Below the pieces are notes generated by a model. The model was not told the origin of the DNA. It searched no databases and saw nothing but the letters and a program-made list of their open reading frames with translations. A DNA stretch of 64,000 nucleotides from Kordia jejudonensis. GTDB taxonomy: Bacteria > Bacteroidota > Bacteroidia > Flavobacteriales > Flavobacteriaceae. The number at the start of each line of letters is the position of its first letter. The stretch's first letter is position 1. This document shows, piece after piece, positions 26,070 to 34,090 of the stretch. The translations under genes were made by a program, and so were the position numbers. Location of the stretch: positions 1-64,000 of the forward strand of contig NZ_LBMG01000006.1 in NCBI RefSeq assembly GCF_001005315.1. Reading direction: 5' to 3'.

Positions 26070-27380
26070 ATGAAAAACCCAAAAGGATTAAAACATAGCA
26101 GTATAGTAAAGGATTTAGACAAGTTACTTCGCAAAAATAAAGATATGAAAGATGCGTTACTCGTTTCATTGAATGCTGCATGTATTGCTGCAAAAGACAG
26201 CTTAAATTCAGACTTGTACAATGCTTTTAATGACGAATTTAATGGAAATGCATGGCCAACGACAATTGAGCACTATTATGATTATTTAGACATGTATGTG
26301 CGTTTGGTTCCAGACGAAAGCGACGATCCAAACTATCCGAATGCTTGGAAAAGCACCGATTCTTCTAACGGTTACAACCAAAAAGTATACGATTTATTAT
26401 GTCAATTTTATTGGTTAGTTGATCAAAAAGTAGAAGGATCAGAACTTTCAATGCAGAGTTTTCCAAAATTTGCAAAGTGGTTGCAGAAATTTGCTATTGC
26501 ATGGGGCGCATTTTTAGATACCAAAGAATCTTTAACCAAAGAAAGTTACTATTCATTCCGACACAATCCAATGTATAATTATCCTTTATACGGAGACAAT
26601 TCTGAAAGTTGGACAACGTTTAATGAGTTCTTTTATAGAGAATTTAACAATGCAGATGCAAAAACAGGAATTTCGCCATTGCGTCCAATTGCAGCACCAA
26701 ACGATAATACAACTATTGTTGCGCCAGCCGATTGTACATACAAAGAAGTGTATGCTATAGATAAAAAAGGAAATGTAGTAGATTCCGATGGGAAAAAGAC
26801 AACAGATCGTTTAAAACATACACATACTATTGGAACAGTCAAAGAATTACTAGACGGAAGCAAATATGCCAAAGATTTCAATGGAGGAACATTTGTACAT
26901 TATTTCTTAGGCCCATATGATTATCACCGTTTTCATACGCCAGTCAAAGGAGAAATTTTAGAAATTAAAGACATTCAAGGAAAAGTATTTTTAAATGTCG
27001 AAATGACTTCTGACGGACAATGGGACGCTCCAGATGGAGGAGGAGATGGTTACGAATTTCAACAAGCACGCGGTTTGGTCATTTTAGATGGCGGCAAAGA
27101 TGTCGGAAAAGTTGCGGTACTTCCTATCGGGATGGCACAAGTTTCAGGTGTAATGATGTACACGGCTGACAATCCACCAAATGGAGTTCCGAAAGAAAAA
27201 CTGATCAAAAAGGGCGATAAAGTAGTGAAAGGAAAAGAATTTGGGAAATTCAGATTCGGTGGCTCAGATATCATCATGTTATTTGAAAAACCACAAAAAG
27301 ATTTATACATGTTCAAGAACGATCCAGGACATGTGCCAATTCACTTCCAATACGGACAAACAGCTATATATGTAAAGTAA
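26070..27380 (+). CDS. Phosphatidylserine decarboxylase-like protein with N-terminal PSD-associated domain
   Basis: A 436-residue two-domain protein. Residues 20-160 match the PSD-associated N-terminal region (PSDC) found in fungal and some bacterial homologues; residues 190-430 are the decarboxylase-like domain. The catalytic-type DYHRFHTPV is at about 287-295. Near the C-terminus FGGSDI replaces the LGST site at which true PSDs self-cleave to form a pyruvoyl group; a Gly-Ser pair remains. No membrane-anchoring helix is seen, so it may act on soluble or amino-acid-like substrates (inferred). Confidence 0.85.
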   Translation: MKNPKGLKHSSIVKDLDKLLRKNKDMKDALLVSLNAACIAAKDSLNSDLYNAFNDEFNGNAWPTTIEHYYDYLDMYVRLVPDESDDPNYPNAWKSTDSSNGYNQKVYDLLCQFYWLVDQKVEGSELSMQSFPKFAKWLQKFAIAWGAFLDTKESLTKESYYSFRHNPMYNYPLYGDNSESWTTFNEFFYREFNNADAKTGISPLRPIAAPNDNTTIVAPADCTYKEVYAIDKKGNVVDSDGKKTTDRLKHTHTIGTVKELLDGSKYAKDFNGGTFVHYFLGPYDYHRFHTPVKGEILEIKDIQGKVFLNVEMTSDGQWDAPDGGGDGYEFQQARGLVILDGGKDVGKVAVLPIGMAQVSGVMMYTADNPPNGVPKEKLIKKGDKVVKGKEFGKFRFGGSDIIMLFEKPQKDLYMFKNDPGHVPIHFQYGQTAIYVK

Positions 27381-27401
27381 ATAGCGAATTGACTACAATG
27401 C

Positions 27402-27543
27402 ATAAAAAGAGGCTGTTTGAAAGCTAAATTTTCGTCAAGCCGAACTTGATTCGGTTTCTCATACTCATTGAAAATCAGTATGATGAGATTTTGAATTGAA
27501 TTCAGATTGACGTTTTTTTAAACTTTTTCAGACAGCCTCTTTT
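27402..27543. terminator. Long nested hairpin between convergent genes
   Basis: Outer arms AGAGGCTGTttgaaa (about 27409) and tttcagACAGCCTCT (about 27541) are complementary and end in T/A tracts, as in a bidirectional terminator for the PSD-like gene and uvrA. The loop is over 100 bp and itself holds a second pair: CGTCAAgCcGAAcTtgATTC (from 27434) against its rough complement ending TTGACG (about 27512), including a REP-like CCGAACTTGATTCGG. See findings. Confidence 0.75.
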
Positions 27544-27605
27544 AGCTTAATACCATTTTTTATTTTTTCTATTTTCTAAAAAATAGGAGCATTTTACAAC
27601 TCTAT

Positions 27606-30386
27606 TTATAACTTCTCTTTTAGGTATTTTCCTGTAAAAGAAGCTTTATTTTTTACAATTTCTTCTGGTGTGCCAGATGCAACAAGTGTTCCACCATTTT
27701 TTCCACCTGATGGACCTAAATCAATAATATGATCCGCACATTTGATGAGTTCAATATTATGTTCTACCACAATGATCGAATGTCCTTTTTCAATCAACGC
27801 ATCAAATGATTTCAATAACTTTTTGATATCGTGAAAATGCAATCCTGTTGTCGGTTCATCAAAAATAAACAATGCTTTCTCCTTTGTAGTTCCTTTTACC
27901 AAGAACGATGCAAGCTTAATACGTTGCGCTTCTCCACCAGAAAGTGTTGACGAACTTTGTCCGAGCGTAACATAACCTAAGCCAACATCTTGTAATGGTT
28001 TTAGCTTGCGATAGATTTTTGTTTGCTCATGTTTCGTAAAGAAATCCATTGCATCATCAATCGTCATTGTTAAAATATCGTCAATGTTTTTATCTTGAAA
28101 AGTAACTTCTAAAACTTCCTTTTTAAAACGTTTTCCACCACAAGTTTCACATTCCAAATGTACATCTGCCATAAATTGCATTTCAATCGTAACTTGTCCT
28201 TCTCCTTTGCAAGTTTCACAGCGTCCGCCATCTACATTGAATGAAAAATGTTTGGTTTTATAATTGCGAATTTTCGATAATTTCTGACTTGCATACAACG
28301 CACGAATGTCATCATATGCTTTAATATAGGTCACAGGATTCGATCGTGAAGAACGTCCAATGGGATTTTGATCTACGAATTCAATATGTTTTACCGAACT
28401 GTATTTTCCTTCTAATTTCGTGAATTGACCTGCTTTTTCGCCATATCCACCAGTTTCTTTCAACATAGAAGGATACAAAATCTTTTTCACCAACGAACTT
28501 TTACCACTTCCTGAAACACCTGTTACAACTGTAAGCATGTTTAGTGGAAAAGTGACATCAATGTTTTTCAAATTATTTTCACGTGCGCCAACTACTTTTA
28601 TAAACTGATTGGAAGTTCTACGTTTCTCAGGAACTTCGATTTTAATGGTTTTGTTGAGGTATTTTGCAGTCAACGAATCCGCTTTTAAAATGGTTTCATA
28701 ATCGCCAAACGCAACGACATGTCCACCATGCGTTCCAGCTTCAGGTCCAATGTCAATAATTTCATCTGCGGCATGCATAATGTCTTCATCATGCTCTACT
28801 ACAATCACCGTATTTCCTAAATCGCGTAGTGAAAGTAATACTTGAATCAAACGTTCGCTGTCTTTTGGATGCAGACCAATACTAGGTTCATCTAAAATAT
28901 ACATAGAACCCACCAAACTACTTCCTAAGGAAGTTGCCAAGTTAATTCGTTGCGATTCTCCACCCGAAAGTGAATTCGATTTACGATTTAGGGTTAAATA
29001 ATCCAATCCGACATTCGTTAAAAATGTCGAACGGTTTTTAATTTCTTTTAATAAACGTTTTGCAATATTTTGATCGTGTTCACTTAGTTTCAATTCATCA
29101 AAGAAAACAACCAATTCGTTTAATGGCAATACCACTAAATCTGTGATGGTTTTTCCATCAATTTTCACATAATTTGCTTCTTTACGAAGTCGTTTCCCTT
29201 CGCAAGTAGCACATTTGGTTTTTCCACGGTAGCGTGATAACATCACACGATTCTGTATTTTATAACTTTTTTCTTCTAAGAAAGAAAAGAATTGATGCAA
29301 TCCTTCAAAATATGTATTTCCATCCCAAACGAGTTTCTTTTGTGCTGTTGTCAACTCAAACCAAGGTTTATGAATTGGAAAATCAAAATGATACGCATTG
29401 TTTACCAATTGATCTCTGTACCAACTCATGCTTTCGCCACGCCAAGGAAAAATAGCGTTTTCATACACAGAAAGTCCTGTATTTGGAACGACTAAATCTG
29501 CATCAATACCAATAACATCGCCATAACCTTCACATTTTGGGCATGCGCCATATGGATTGTTAAAACTGAATAAATGTACATTGGGTTCGAGAAATTTCAT
29601 TCCGTCCAACTCAAATTTATTGCTAAAATGCACACTTTTTTGATCTGAAACTGTTTCGATATAACATTCGCCTTTTCCTTCAAAAAAAGCAGTTTGTACC
29701 GCATCTGCTAAACGATTGTAAAAATCTTCATCATGTGAAACTACAATTCGATCAATAACCAACGAGAATGCTTCTTGAAAATCTTCATTAATTTCATCAA
29801 TGCGGACAATAGTATCATTCTTCTTAATTCTTGCATATCCTTGTTGTGCCAATACTTTGATGGTATGAAAAGCACTTCTTCCTTCGGGAACAGTTACAGG
29901 CGCAAGCAATAATAGTTTGCTGCGTTCATCAAATGTTTTTACATAATTGATAACGTCTGAAACCGTATGTTTTTTTACAGGTTCGCCAGAAATAGGAGAG
30001 ATGGTTTGTCCGATACGAGCAAACAATAACTTTAGGTAATCGTAAATTTCTGTTGTAGTTCCTACAGAAGAACGTGGATTGGTAGAATTCACTTTTTGTT
30101 CAATGGCAATTGCAGGCGCAATTCCTTTGATATAATCTACTTTTGGTTTGTGTAAACGTCCTAAAAACTGTCGTGCATATGAGGATAAACTTTCTACATA
30201 ACGTCGTTGTCCTTCGGCATACAAGGTATCAAACGCCAAACTAGATTTTCCAGAACCTGAAAGTCCAGTAATAACCACCAATTTATTGCGCGGAATGACC
30301 ACATCAATATTTTTTAGGTTGTGCAGTTTTGCACCTTTGATAATAATATTTTCTTTTGGATTTACTGTAGCAAGATCTTGTGTCAT
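27606..30386 (-). CDS. uvrA: Excinuclease ABC subunit A
   Basis: A 926-residue DNA-damage recognition ATPase of nucleotide excision repair. Two ABC ATPase modules: Walker [10 protein letters not shown] (about 41-49) and GVSGSGKSS in the second half, signatures [12 protein letters not shown] and [12 protein letters not shown], and zinc-finger clusters [16 protein letters not shown] and [16 protein letters not shown]. Start at 30386 chosen because [19 protein letters not shown] leads straight into the conserved N-terminus; a longer reading from 30509 adds 41 hydrophobic, non-homologous residues. Acts with UvrB and UvrC, not seen here. Confidence 0.97.
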   Translation of the reverse strand: MTQDLATVNPKENIIIKGAKLHNLKNIDVVIPRNKLVVITGLSGSGKSSLAFDTLYAEGQRRYVESLSSYARQFLGRLHKPKVDYIKGIAPAIAIEQKVNSTNPRSSVGTTTEIYDYLKLLFARIGQTISPISGEPVKKHTVSDVINYVKTFDERSKLLLLAPVTVPEGRSAFHTIKVLAQQGYARIKKNDTIVRIDEINEDFQEAFSLVIDRIVVSHDEDFYNRLADAVQTAFFEGKGECYIETVSDQKSVHFSNKFELDGMKFLEPNVHLFSFNNPYGACPKCEGYGDVIGIDADLVVPNTGLSVYENAIFPWRGESMSWYRDQLVNNAYHFDFPIHKPWFELTTAQKKLVWDGNTYFEGLHQFFSFLEEKSYKIQNRVMLSRYRGKTKCATCEGKRLRKEANYVKIDGKTITDLVVLPLNELVVFFDELKLSEHDQNIAKRLLKEIKNRSTFLTNVGLDYLTLNRKSNSLSGGESQRINLATSLGSSLVGSMYILDEPSIGLHPKDSERLIQVLLSLRDLGNTVIVVEHDEDIMHAADEIIDIGPEAGTHGGHVVAFGDYETILKADSLTAKYLNKTIKIEVPEKRRTSNQFIKVVGARENNLKNIDVTFPLNMLTVVTGVSGSGKSSLVKKILYPSMLKETGGYGEKAGQFTKLEGKYSSVKHIEFVDQNPIGRSSRSNPVTYIKAYDDIRALYASQKLSKIRNYKTKHFSFNVDGGRCETCKGEGQVTIEMQFMADVHLECETCGGKRFKKEVLEVTFQDKNIDDILTMTIDDAMDFFTKHEQTKIYRKLKPLQDVGLGYVTLGQSSSTLSGGEAQRIKLASFLVKGTTKEKALFIFDEPTTGLHFHDIKKLLKSFDALIEKGHSIIVVEHNIELIKCADHIIDLGPSGGKNGGTLVASGTPEEIVKNKASFTGKYLKEKL

Positions 30387-30549
30387 TGGAAAAAAAATAA
30401 TTGCAAAGATACTGCTTTTAATACTCGAAATAAAATGAATTTGAGGTAAAGAATTATTGTAAATGTATAAAGAAAGTACATAAAGTATGATTGCAAAAAG
30501 CCGTTTCAAGTCAGTAAATTCAAGGAAAATGTTAAAATATTTGATTTTA

Positions 30550-30582
30550 TTTGCATTTCTTTAACGATTCTTACTATATTTG
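30550..30582 (+). promoter_or_regulatory. Bacteroidota-type promoter for the sigma factor gene
   Basis: TTTG at 30550-30553 and TATATTTG at 30575-30582 fit the -33 TTTG / -7 TAnnTTTG consensus with 21 bp between. Implies a 5' leader of about 100 nt. Confidence 0.6.
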
Positions 30583-30692
30583 AATTTATTAATAATCACT
30601 ACAAAACAACTGTATATAGCAAAAAAATTACTTTTTAAAAATTTAAACAAATTTATCAGCCTCGATAAATATCAAGTACAAAAAGTAATGCT

Positions 30693-31274
30693 ATGGCACA
30701 GATTCTGCAAGATTCAATATTGGTATCTAATTACATTAAAGGTGACGAATGTTCACTTGGCGTTTTAATTGAGCGTCACAAACAGCGTATATACAGCTTT
30801 ATATACTCGAAAGTTTTGGATAGAGATATTACAGAAGATATTTTCCAAGACACTTTTATCAAAGTAATTAAAACACTCAAAAAAGGGAATTATAATGAAG
30901 AAGGTAAGTTTTTACCTTGGGTTATGCGTATTTCTCATAATTTGGTAATTGATCACTTTAGAAAAAACAATAGAATGCCAAAGTATGACAACAATGGCGA
31001 TTTTAATATTTTTTCAGTACTAAGTGATACCGATTTAAATGCGGAGAAAAAAATTATCAAAAATCAAGTAGAACGCGATGTGCGTCGCTTGGTTGACGAA
31101 CTTCCTGAAGATCAGAAAGAAGTATTGTTGATGCGTATGTATCAAGATTTAAGCTTCAAAGAAATCTCAGAAAAAACAGGCGTAAGTATCAATACAGCAT
31201 TGGGAAGAATGCGTTATGCATTGATTAATTTACGTAAAGTTATAGACAAGCATAATATAGTTTTAACAAACTAA
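30693..31274 (+). CDS. RNA polymerase sigma factor, ECF/sigma-70 type
   Basis: A 193-residue sigma factor: region 2 with DITEDIFQDTFIKVIKTLK and LPWVMRISHNLVIDHFRK (about 45-90), a short linker, then region 4 with LPEDQKEVLLMRMYQDLSFKEISE and the recognition helix SINTALGRMRYALINLRK (about 135-185). Belongs to the group widely conserved in Flavobacteria next to uvrA. No anti-sigma gene follows; instead a 47-residue basic protein is encoded 52 bp downstream in the same transcription unit, before a terminator. Confidence 0.92.
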   Translation: MAQILQDSILVSNYIKGDECSLGVLIERHKQRIYSFIYSKVLDRDITEDIFQDTFIKVIKTLKKGNYNEEGKFLPWVMRISHNLVIDHFRKNNRMPKYDNNGDFNIFSVLSDTDLNAEKKIIKNQVERDVRRLVDELPEDQKEVLLMRMYQDLSFKEISEKTGVSINTALGRMRYALINLRKVIDKHNIVLTN

Positions 31275-31326
31275 TACAATAAAATAAAAATCTGTACGTT
31301 GTTCTTTTAAATATAAAAACCGACGT

Positions 31327-31470
31327 ATGGCGAAAAATTACACTAAAAGTTCATTTAAAAAGAAAAATATGTTGCCTAAAAAGGAAACAATAGACTTTTT
31401 ATTGAACTATTCTAAGGCTTTAAGTGTTATTAATTACAAAAGGATGAAGTTTGAAACGCTTCTCAACTAA
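31327..31470 (+). CDS. Small basic protein following sigma factor, 47 aa
   Basis: A short frame of 47 residues rich in Lys: MAKNYTKSSFKKKNMLPKK, then a hydrophobic helix TIDFLLNYSKALSVINYK and a conserved-looking end KFETLLN. It lies between the sigma factor gene and a strong terminator, so it is very likely co-transcribed. I recall similar short proteins after this sigma factor in other Flavobacteria but cannot verify it. No known domain; a role in modulating the sigma factor is speculation. Confidence 0.7.
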   Translation: MAKNYTKSSFKKKNMLPKKETIDFLLNYSKALSVINYKRMKFETLLN

Positions 31471-31477
31471 ACTTTGG

Positions 31478-31508
31478 AAAAGACTCGTTAGCTGCGAGTC
31501 TTTTTATT
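31478..31508 (+). terminator. Rho-independent terminator
   Basis: AAAAGACTCG-ttagctg-CGAGTCTTTT stem followed by T-rich sequence; ends the sigma factor/small protein unit. Confidence 0.9.
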
Positions 31509-31524
31509 TTTATTCACTTTTTTT

Positions 31525-31572
31525 GATTGAATGATTCAAGGATTTAATGATTCAAAGATTTAATGATTGAAA
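31525..31572. repeat. Three tandem 16-bp imperfect repeats
   Basis: GATTGAATGATTCAAG, GATTTAATGATTCAAA and GATTTAATGATTGAAA in a row. The inverse of a similar sequence occurs near 42440-42475 and 43812-43850. Confidence 0.85.
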
Positions 31573-31620
31573 AATTACTTGCTATTTCACTTCACGAATA
31601 ACGAATTTTGAAATTATAAA

Positions 31621-31840
31621 TGTTGAATGCTAAATGCTAAATGTAAAATTTAGTTTCAATTAAACATAGAACATAGAACATAGAGCAATAAAGGCAGTTT
31701 CTGTGTTTATAAGTTTAGTAGTTTGCATTTGGATGAAACATTTAAAACTAACATTTTTAAAACCAAAAACCAAAAACCAAAAACCAAAAACCAAAAACCA
31801 AAAACCAAAACCCAAAACCCAAAACCCAAGACCCAAAAGC
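31621..31840. repeat. Cluster of microsatellites (7-mer and 9-mer arrays)
   Basis: Short reiterations follow one another in the gene-free stretch: TGAATGC-TAAATGC-TAAATGT near 31623, three CATAGAA-type units near 31665-31685, and a long 7-bp array (CCAAAAA grading into CCCAAAA, about 11 units) at about 31759-31839. The open frame over this region is low-complexity and not a gene. Confidence 0.85.
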
Positions 31841-31912
31841 AGTTGAATTACAAATTCAGAAGTATTGATAAATTTTAACCAAACAGCTTCACGAATAACA
31901 ACCAACAACCAA

Positions 31913-32581
31913 CTATTTCCCTCTTTTCGTTTTTAACTTCATATACTCGTCAATTACCGTTTTTCTACCGATTGTTTTTGTAATAATATCGTTGTCTAAG
32001 TTCCAACCGCGTGCTGGGCAATATTCTCTACCGTACCATATAATTTGTAAATGTAAATCGTTCCACTTTTCTTTTGGAAATAAACGTTTTGCGTCTCTTT
32101 CTGTCTGTACCACATTTTTTCCGTTGGTTAAATTCCAGCGATACATTAATCTGTGAATGTGTGTGTCGACTGGAAATGCAGGAATTCCAAAAGCTTGACT
32201 AATTACGACACTGGCAGTTTTATGTCCTACAGCTGGCAATTCTTCCAATTCCTCCAGCGTTTTTGGCACTTTCCCATCGTGTTTATCTATTAAAATATGT
32301 GACAACCCATGAATTCCTTTTGCTTTCATAGGCGACAAGCCAACAGGTTTAATAATTTCTCTAATTTCTTCTACCGAAAGTTTAATCATATCATACGGAT
32401 TATCTGCTTCCGCGAACAATAATGGCGTAATTTGATTGACGCGCACATCTGTACTTTGAGCGGACATTAATACGGCAATAAGCAATGTATATGGATCTTT
32501 ATGATCGAGTGGAACAGGAATTTCAGGATATATTCTTTCAAGAGTGTCAATTACGAACTGAACCTTTTCTTGTTTAGTCAT
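31913..32581 (-). CDS. nth: Endonuclease III-type DNA glycosylase/AP lyase
   Basis: A 222-residue base-excision repair enzyme removing oxidised pyrimidines and nicking abasic sites. The helix-hairpin-helix ELPAVGHKTASVV carries catalytic Lys121, and Asp139 lies in FPVDTHIHR. The C-terminal Cys-X6-Cys-X2-Cys-X5-Cys that holds the [4Fe-4S] cluster in E. coli Nth is missing: only Cys188 (REYCPARGW) remains. Divergent from the peroxiredoxin gene with about 46 bp between start codons. Confidence 0.93.
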   Translation of the reverse strand: MTKQEKVQFVIDTLERIYPEIPVPLDHKDPYTLLIAVLMSAQSTDVRVNQITPLLFAEADNPYDMIKLSVEEIREIIKPVGLSPMKAKGIHGLSHILIDKHDGKVPKTLEELEELPAVGHKTASVVISQAFGIPAFPVDTHIHRLMYRWNLTNGKNVVQTERDAKRLFPKEKWNDLHLQIIWYGREYCPARGWNLDNDIITKTIGRKTVIDEYMKLKTKRGK

Positions 32582-32627
32582 TTTTCAGTATTTTTATACA
32601 AAAATAATCAATAAATTATTGAAAGCT

Positions 32628-33089
32628 ATGAATACTTTACAAACAGGAGTTAAAGTGCCTGATTTTACAGTGAATGATCAAGATGGAAACGCAGTTTCTT
32701 TATCAGATTACAAAGGAAAAAAATTAATCGTTTTCTTTTATCCAAAAGCAAGTACGCCAGGTTGTACGGCTGAAGCTTGTAATTTGAGAGACAATTATGC
32801 CGAATTGCAAAGCAAAGGATTTGAATTAGTAGGCGTAAGCGCAGATTCTGAAAAAAGACAAACCAATTTTAAGAACAAATACGAATTTCCTTTTCCATTA
32901 CTAGCAGATGAAAACAAAGAAGTTATTGAAGCTTTTGGTGTTTGGGGCGAAAAGAAATTTATGGGAAAAGTATATGATGGAATTCATCGTAAAACATTCT
33001 TAGTCAATGAAGAAGGTGTTGTTGAGCACGTGATTGATAAAGTGAAAACGAAAGCACACGCCGAACAAATTTTGGATTTAGTAGGATAA
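32628..33089 (+). CDS. bcp: Thiol peroxidase of the Bcp/PrxQ group
   Basis: A 153-residue peroxiredoxin reducing peroxides with thioredoxin. Peroxidatic Cys46 is in YPKASTPGCTAEAC and resolving Cys51 follows four residues later, the BCP arrangement. I start at ATG 32628 (MNTLQTGVKVPDF); a TTG three codons upstream is less likely. A terminator-like hairpin with a T tract follows at about 33221, beyond a REP element. Confidence 0.95.
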   Translation: MNTLQTGVKVPDFTVNDQDGNAVSLSDYKGKKLIVFFYPKASTPGCTAEACNLRDNYAELQSKGFELVGVSADSEKRQTNFKNKYEFPFPLLADENKEVIEAFGVWGEKKFMGKVYDGIHRKTFLVNEEGVVEHVIDKVKTKAHAEQILDLVG

Positions 33090-33103
33090 CTCCTAGATAT
33101 GGA

Positions 33104-33196
33104 TATGTCACATCGGGCGCAGTCGAGATGTCGTTCCTATGAAGACAGGAATCCAATATACTTCAAAGTAGATTCCGCAACGAGTGCGGAATGACA
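33104..33196. repeat. Composite REP-like element
   Basis: Contains CATCGGGCGCAGTCGAGATG (the reverse of CATCTCGACTGCGC-type palindromes), a GTTCCT...AGGAATCC arm pair and GATTCCGCA-acgag-TGCGGAATGAC. Same family as the elements at the left edge. Confidence 0.75.
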
Positions 33197-33220
33197 AGAT
33201 TCGTATATAAATATAATTAA

Positions 33221-33253
33221 CAGACTTTACATTAGTGTAGCGTCTGTTTTTTT
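33221..33253 (+). terminator. Probable terminator of bcp, between two REP elements
   Basis: CAGAC...GTCTG stem with an internal mismatch, followed by eight T. It is more than 130 bp after the bcp stop codon, as if a REP element had been inserted between gene and terminator. Confidence 0.55.
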
Positions 33254-33262
33254 TATGTTTGT

Positions 33263-33331
33263 TGTCATTCCTGCGTAGGCAGGAATCAATAGTGTTTACA
33301 AGTGGATTCCGTATCAGGTGCGAAATGATAT
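33263..33331. repeat. Composite REP-like element
   Basis: GTCATTCCTGCGTAGGCAGGAAT (positions 33263-33285), a short spacer and GGATTCCgtatcaggtGCGAAATGA, i.e. two palindromic arms facing each other. The rest of the gene-free stretch to 33507 shows nothing recognisable. Confidence 0.75.
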
Positions 33332-33507
33332 TAGTATGTACTTTGAAGTAATAATCGTCAAATTGAGTGGCGAATCTGTGATTCGTTGTATCGAGATTTG
33401 CTTATAAATCAATTTTTTAATGTGGTTTTTGTGTAATCGCGTAAGCGGAATAGACAAGAATTATATCGAGAATAATTTACATATAAAAGCGTTTTGGTTC
33501 CAACTTT

Positions 33508-34041
33508 CTACTTCAATTCAATAAAATCCAACTCCAACTGAAACGACTCTTGTTTTCCGTTTGCAATTAAAAAACCGAGTTCTTCAAAAGTACTTGCAGA
33601 AAAGTTTCCAATGTCCAACGTACGTCCGCGAAAACTTGGATATAAACTGTTTAGCGAAATTTCAATCGTTTCCCAATCGCCAGAAGTTTCAAATTGTGTC
33701 GTAAATGTATGACGATCATCTTGATTTTCTTTGAGTCTAAATTTGTATTGCTTTCCATCTCCTTTTAAGCGAATGACTAGCGTTGTTTTCTCAGAAATTT
33801 CAGTTTTTCCAATGTCATAACGAACAGAAGAAAAGCCACCATTATTTTCAAGTGACACGTTTCCTTTAAAAACGCCAACACCATTTTCATTCAGTGAAAA
33901 CGTACTTTGGGACATTCCGCCCATAACGCCATCATTGACAATATACCAATTGGAGATATCACTGTTTTTTGTAAAATTAAATAGTTGTAAACTCATTATA
34001 GTTGTAATTAAAACTGAAGCTAAGATTAAAAATCGAGTCAA
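33508..34041 (-). CDS. CIA30 family protein
   Basis: A 177-residue protein with an N-terminal hydrophobic segment (3-20; signal or anchor) and a single CIA30-type beta-sandwich: WYIVNDGVMGGMSQS (about 33-47) and NNGGFSSVRYD are the family hallmarks. In eukaryotes CIA30 proteins help assemble respiratory complex I; bacterial members are generally of unknown function and may bind carbohydrate-like ligands. Follows the 487-residue protein gene on the same strand, but a terminator lies between. Confidence 0.85.
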   Translation of the reverse strand: MTRFLILASVLITTIMSLQLFNFTKNSDISNWYIVNDGVMGGMSQSTFSLNENGVGVFKGNVSLENNGGFSSVRYDIGKTEISEKTTLVIRLKGDGKQYKFRLKENQDDRHTFTTQFETSGDWETIEISLNSLYPSFRGRTLDIGNFSASTFEELGFLIANGKQESFQLELDFIELK

Positions 34042-34053
34042 GATCTGAAGCGT

Positions 34054-34085
34054 ATAAAAAAAGCTCCTAGAGAGGAGCTTTTATA
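34054..34085. terminator. Terminator
   Basis: AAAGCTCC-tagaga-GGAGCTTT with A tract left and T-rich right; ends the leftward 487-residue protein gene. Confidence 0.88.
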
Positions 34086-34090
34086 TGATG

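Noticed and set aside
30387-30509. 41-residue N-terminal extension of UvrA
   Set aside because: Residues are hydrophobic and unrelated to UvrA; the internal ATG at 30386 leads directly into the conserved ATPase.
31660-31908. 82-residue open frame opposite the microsatellites
   Set aside because: Low-complexity Phe/Trp/Leu repeats derived from the CCAAAAA array.
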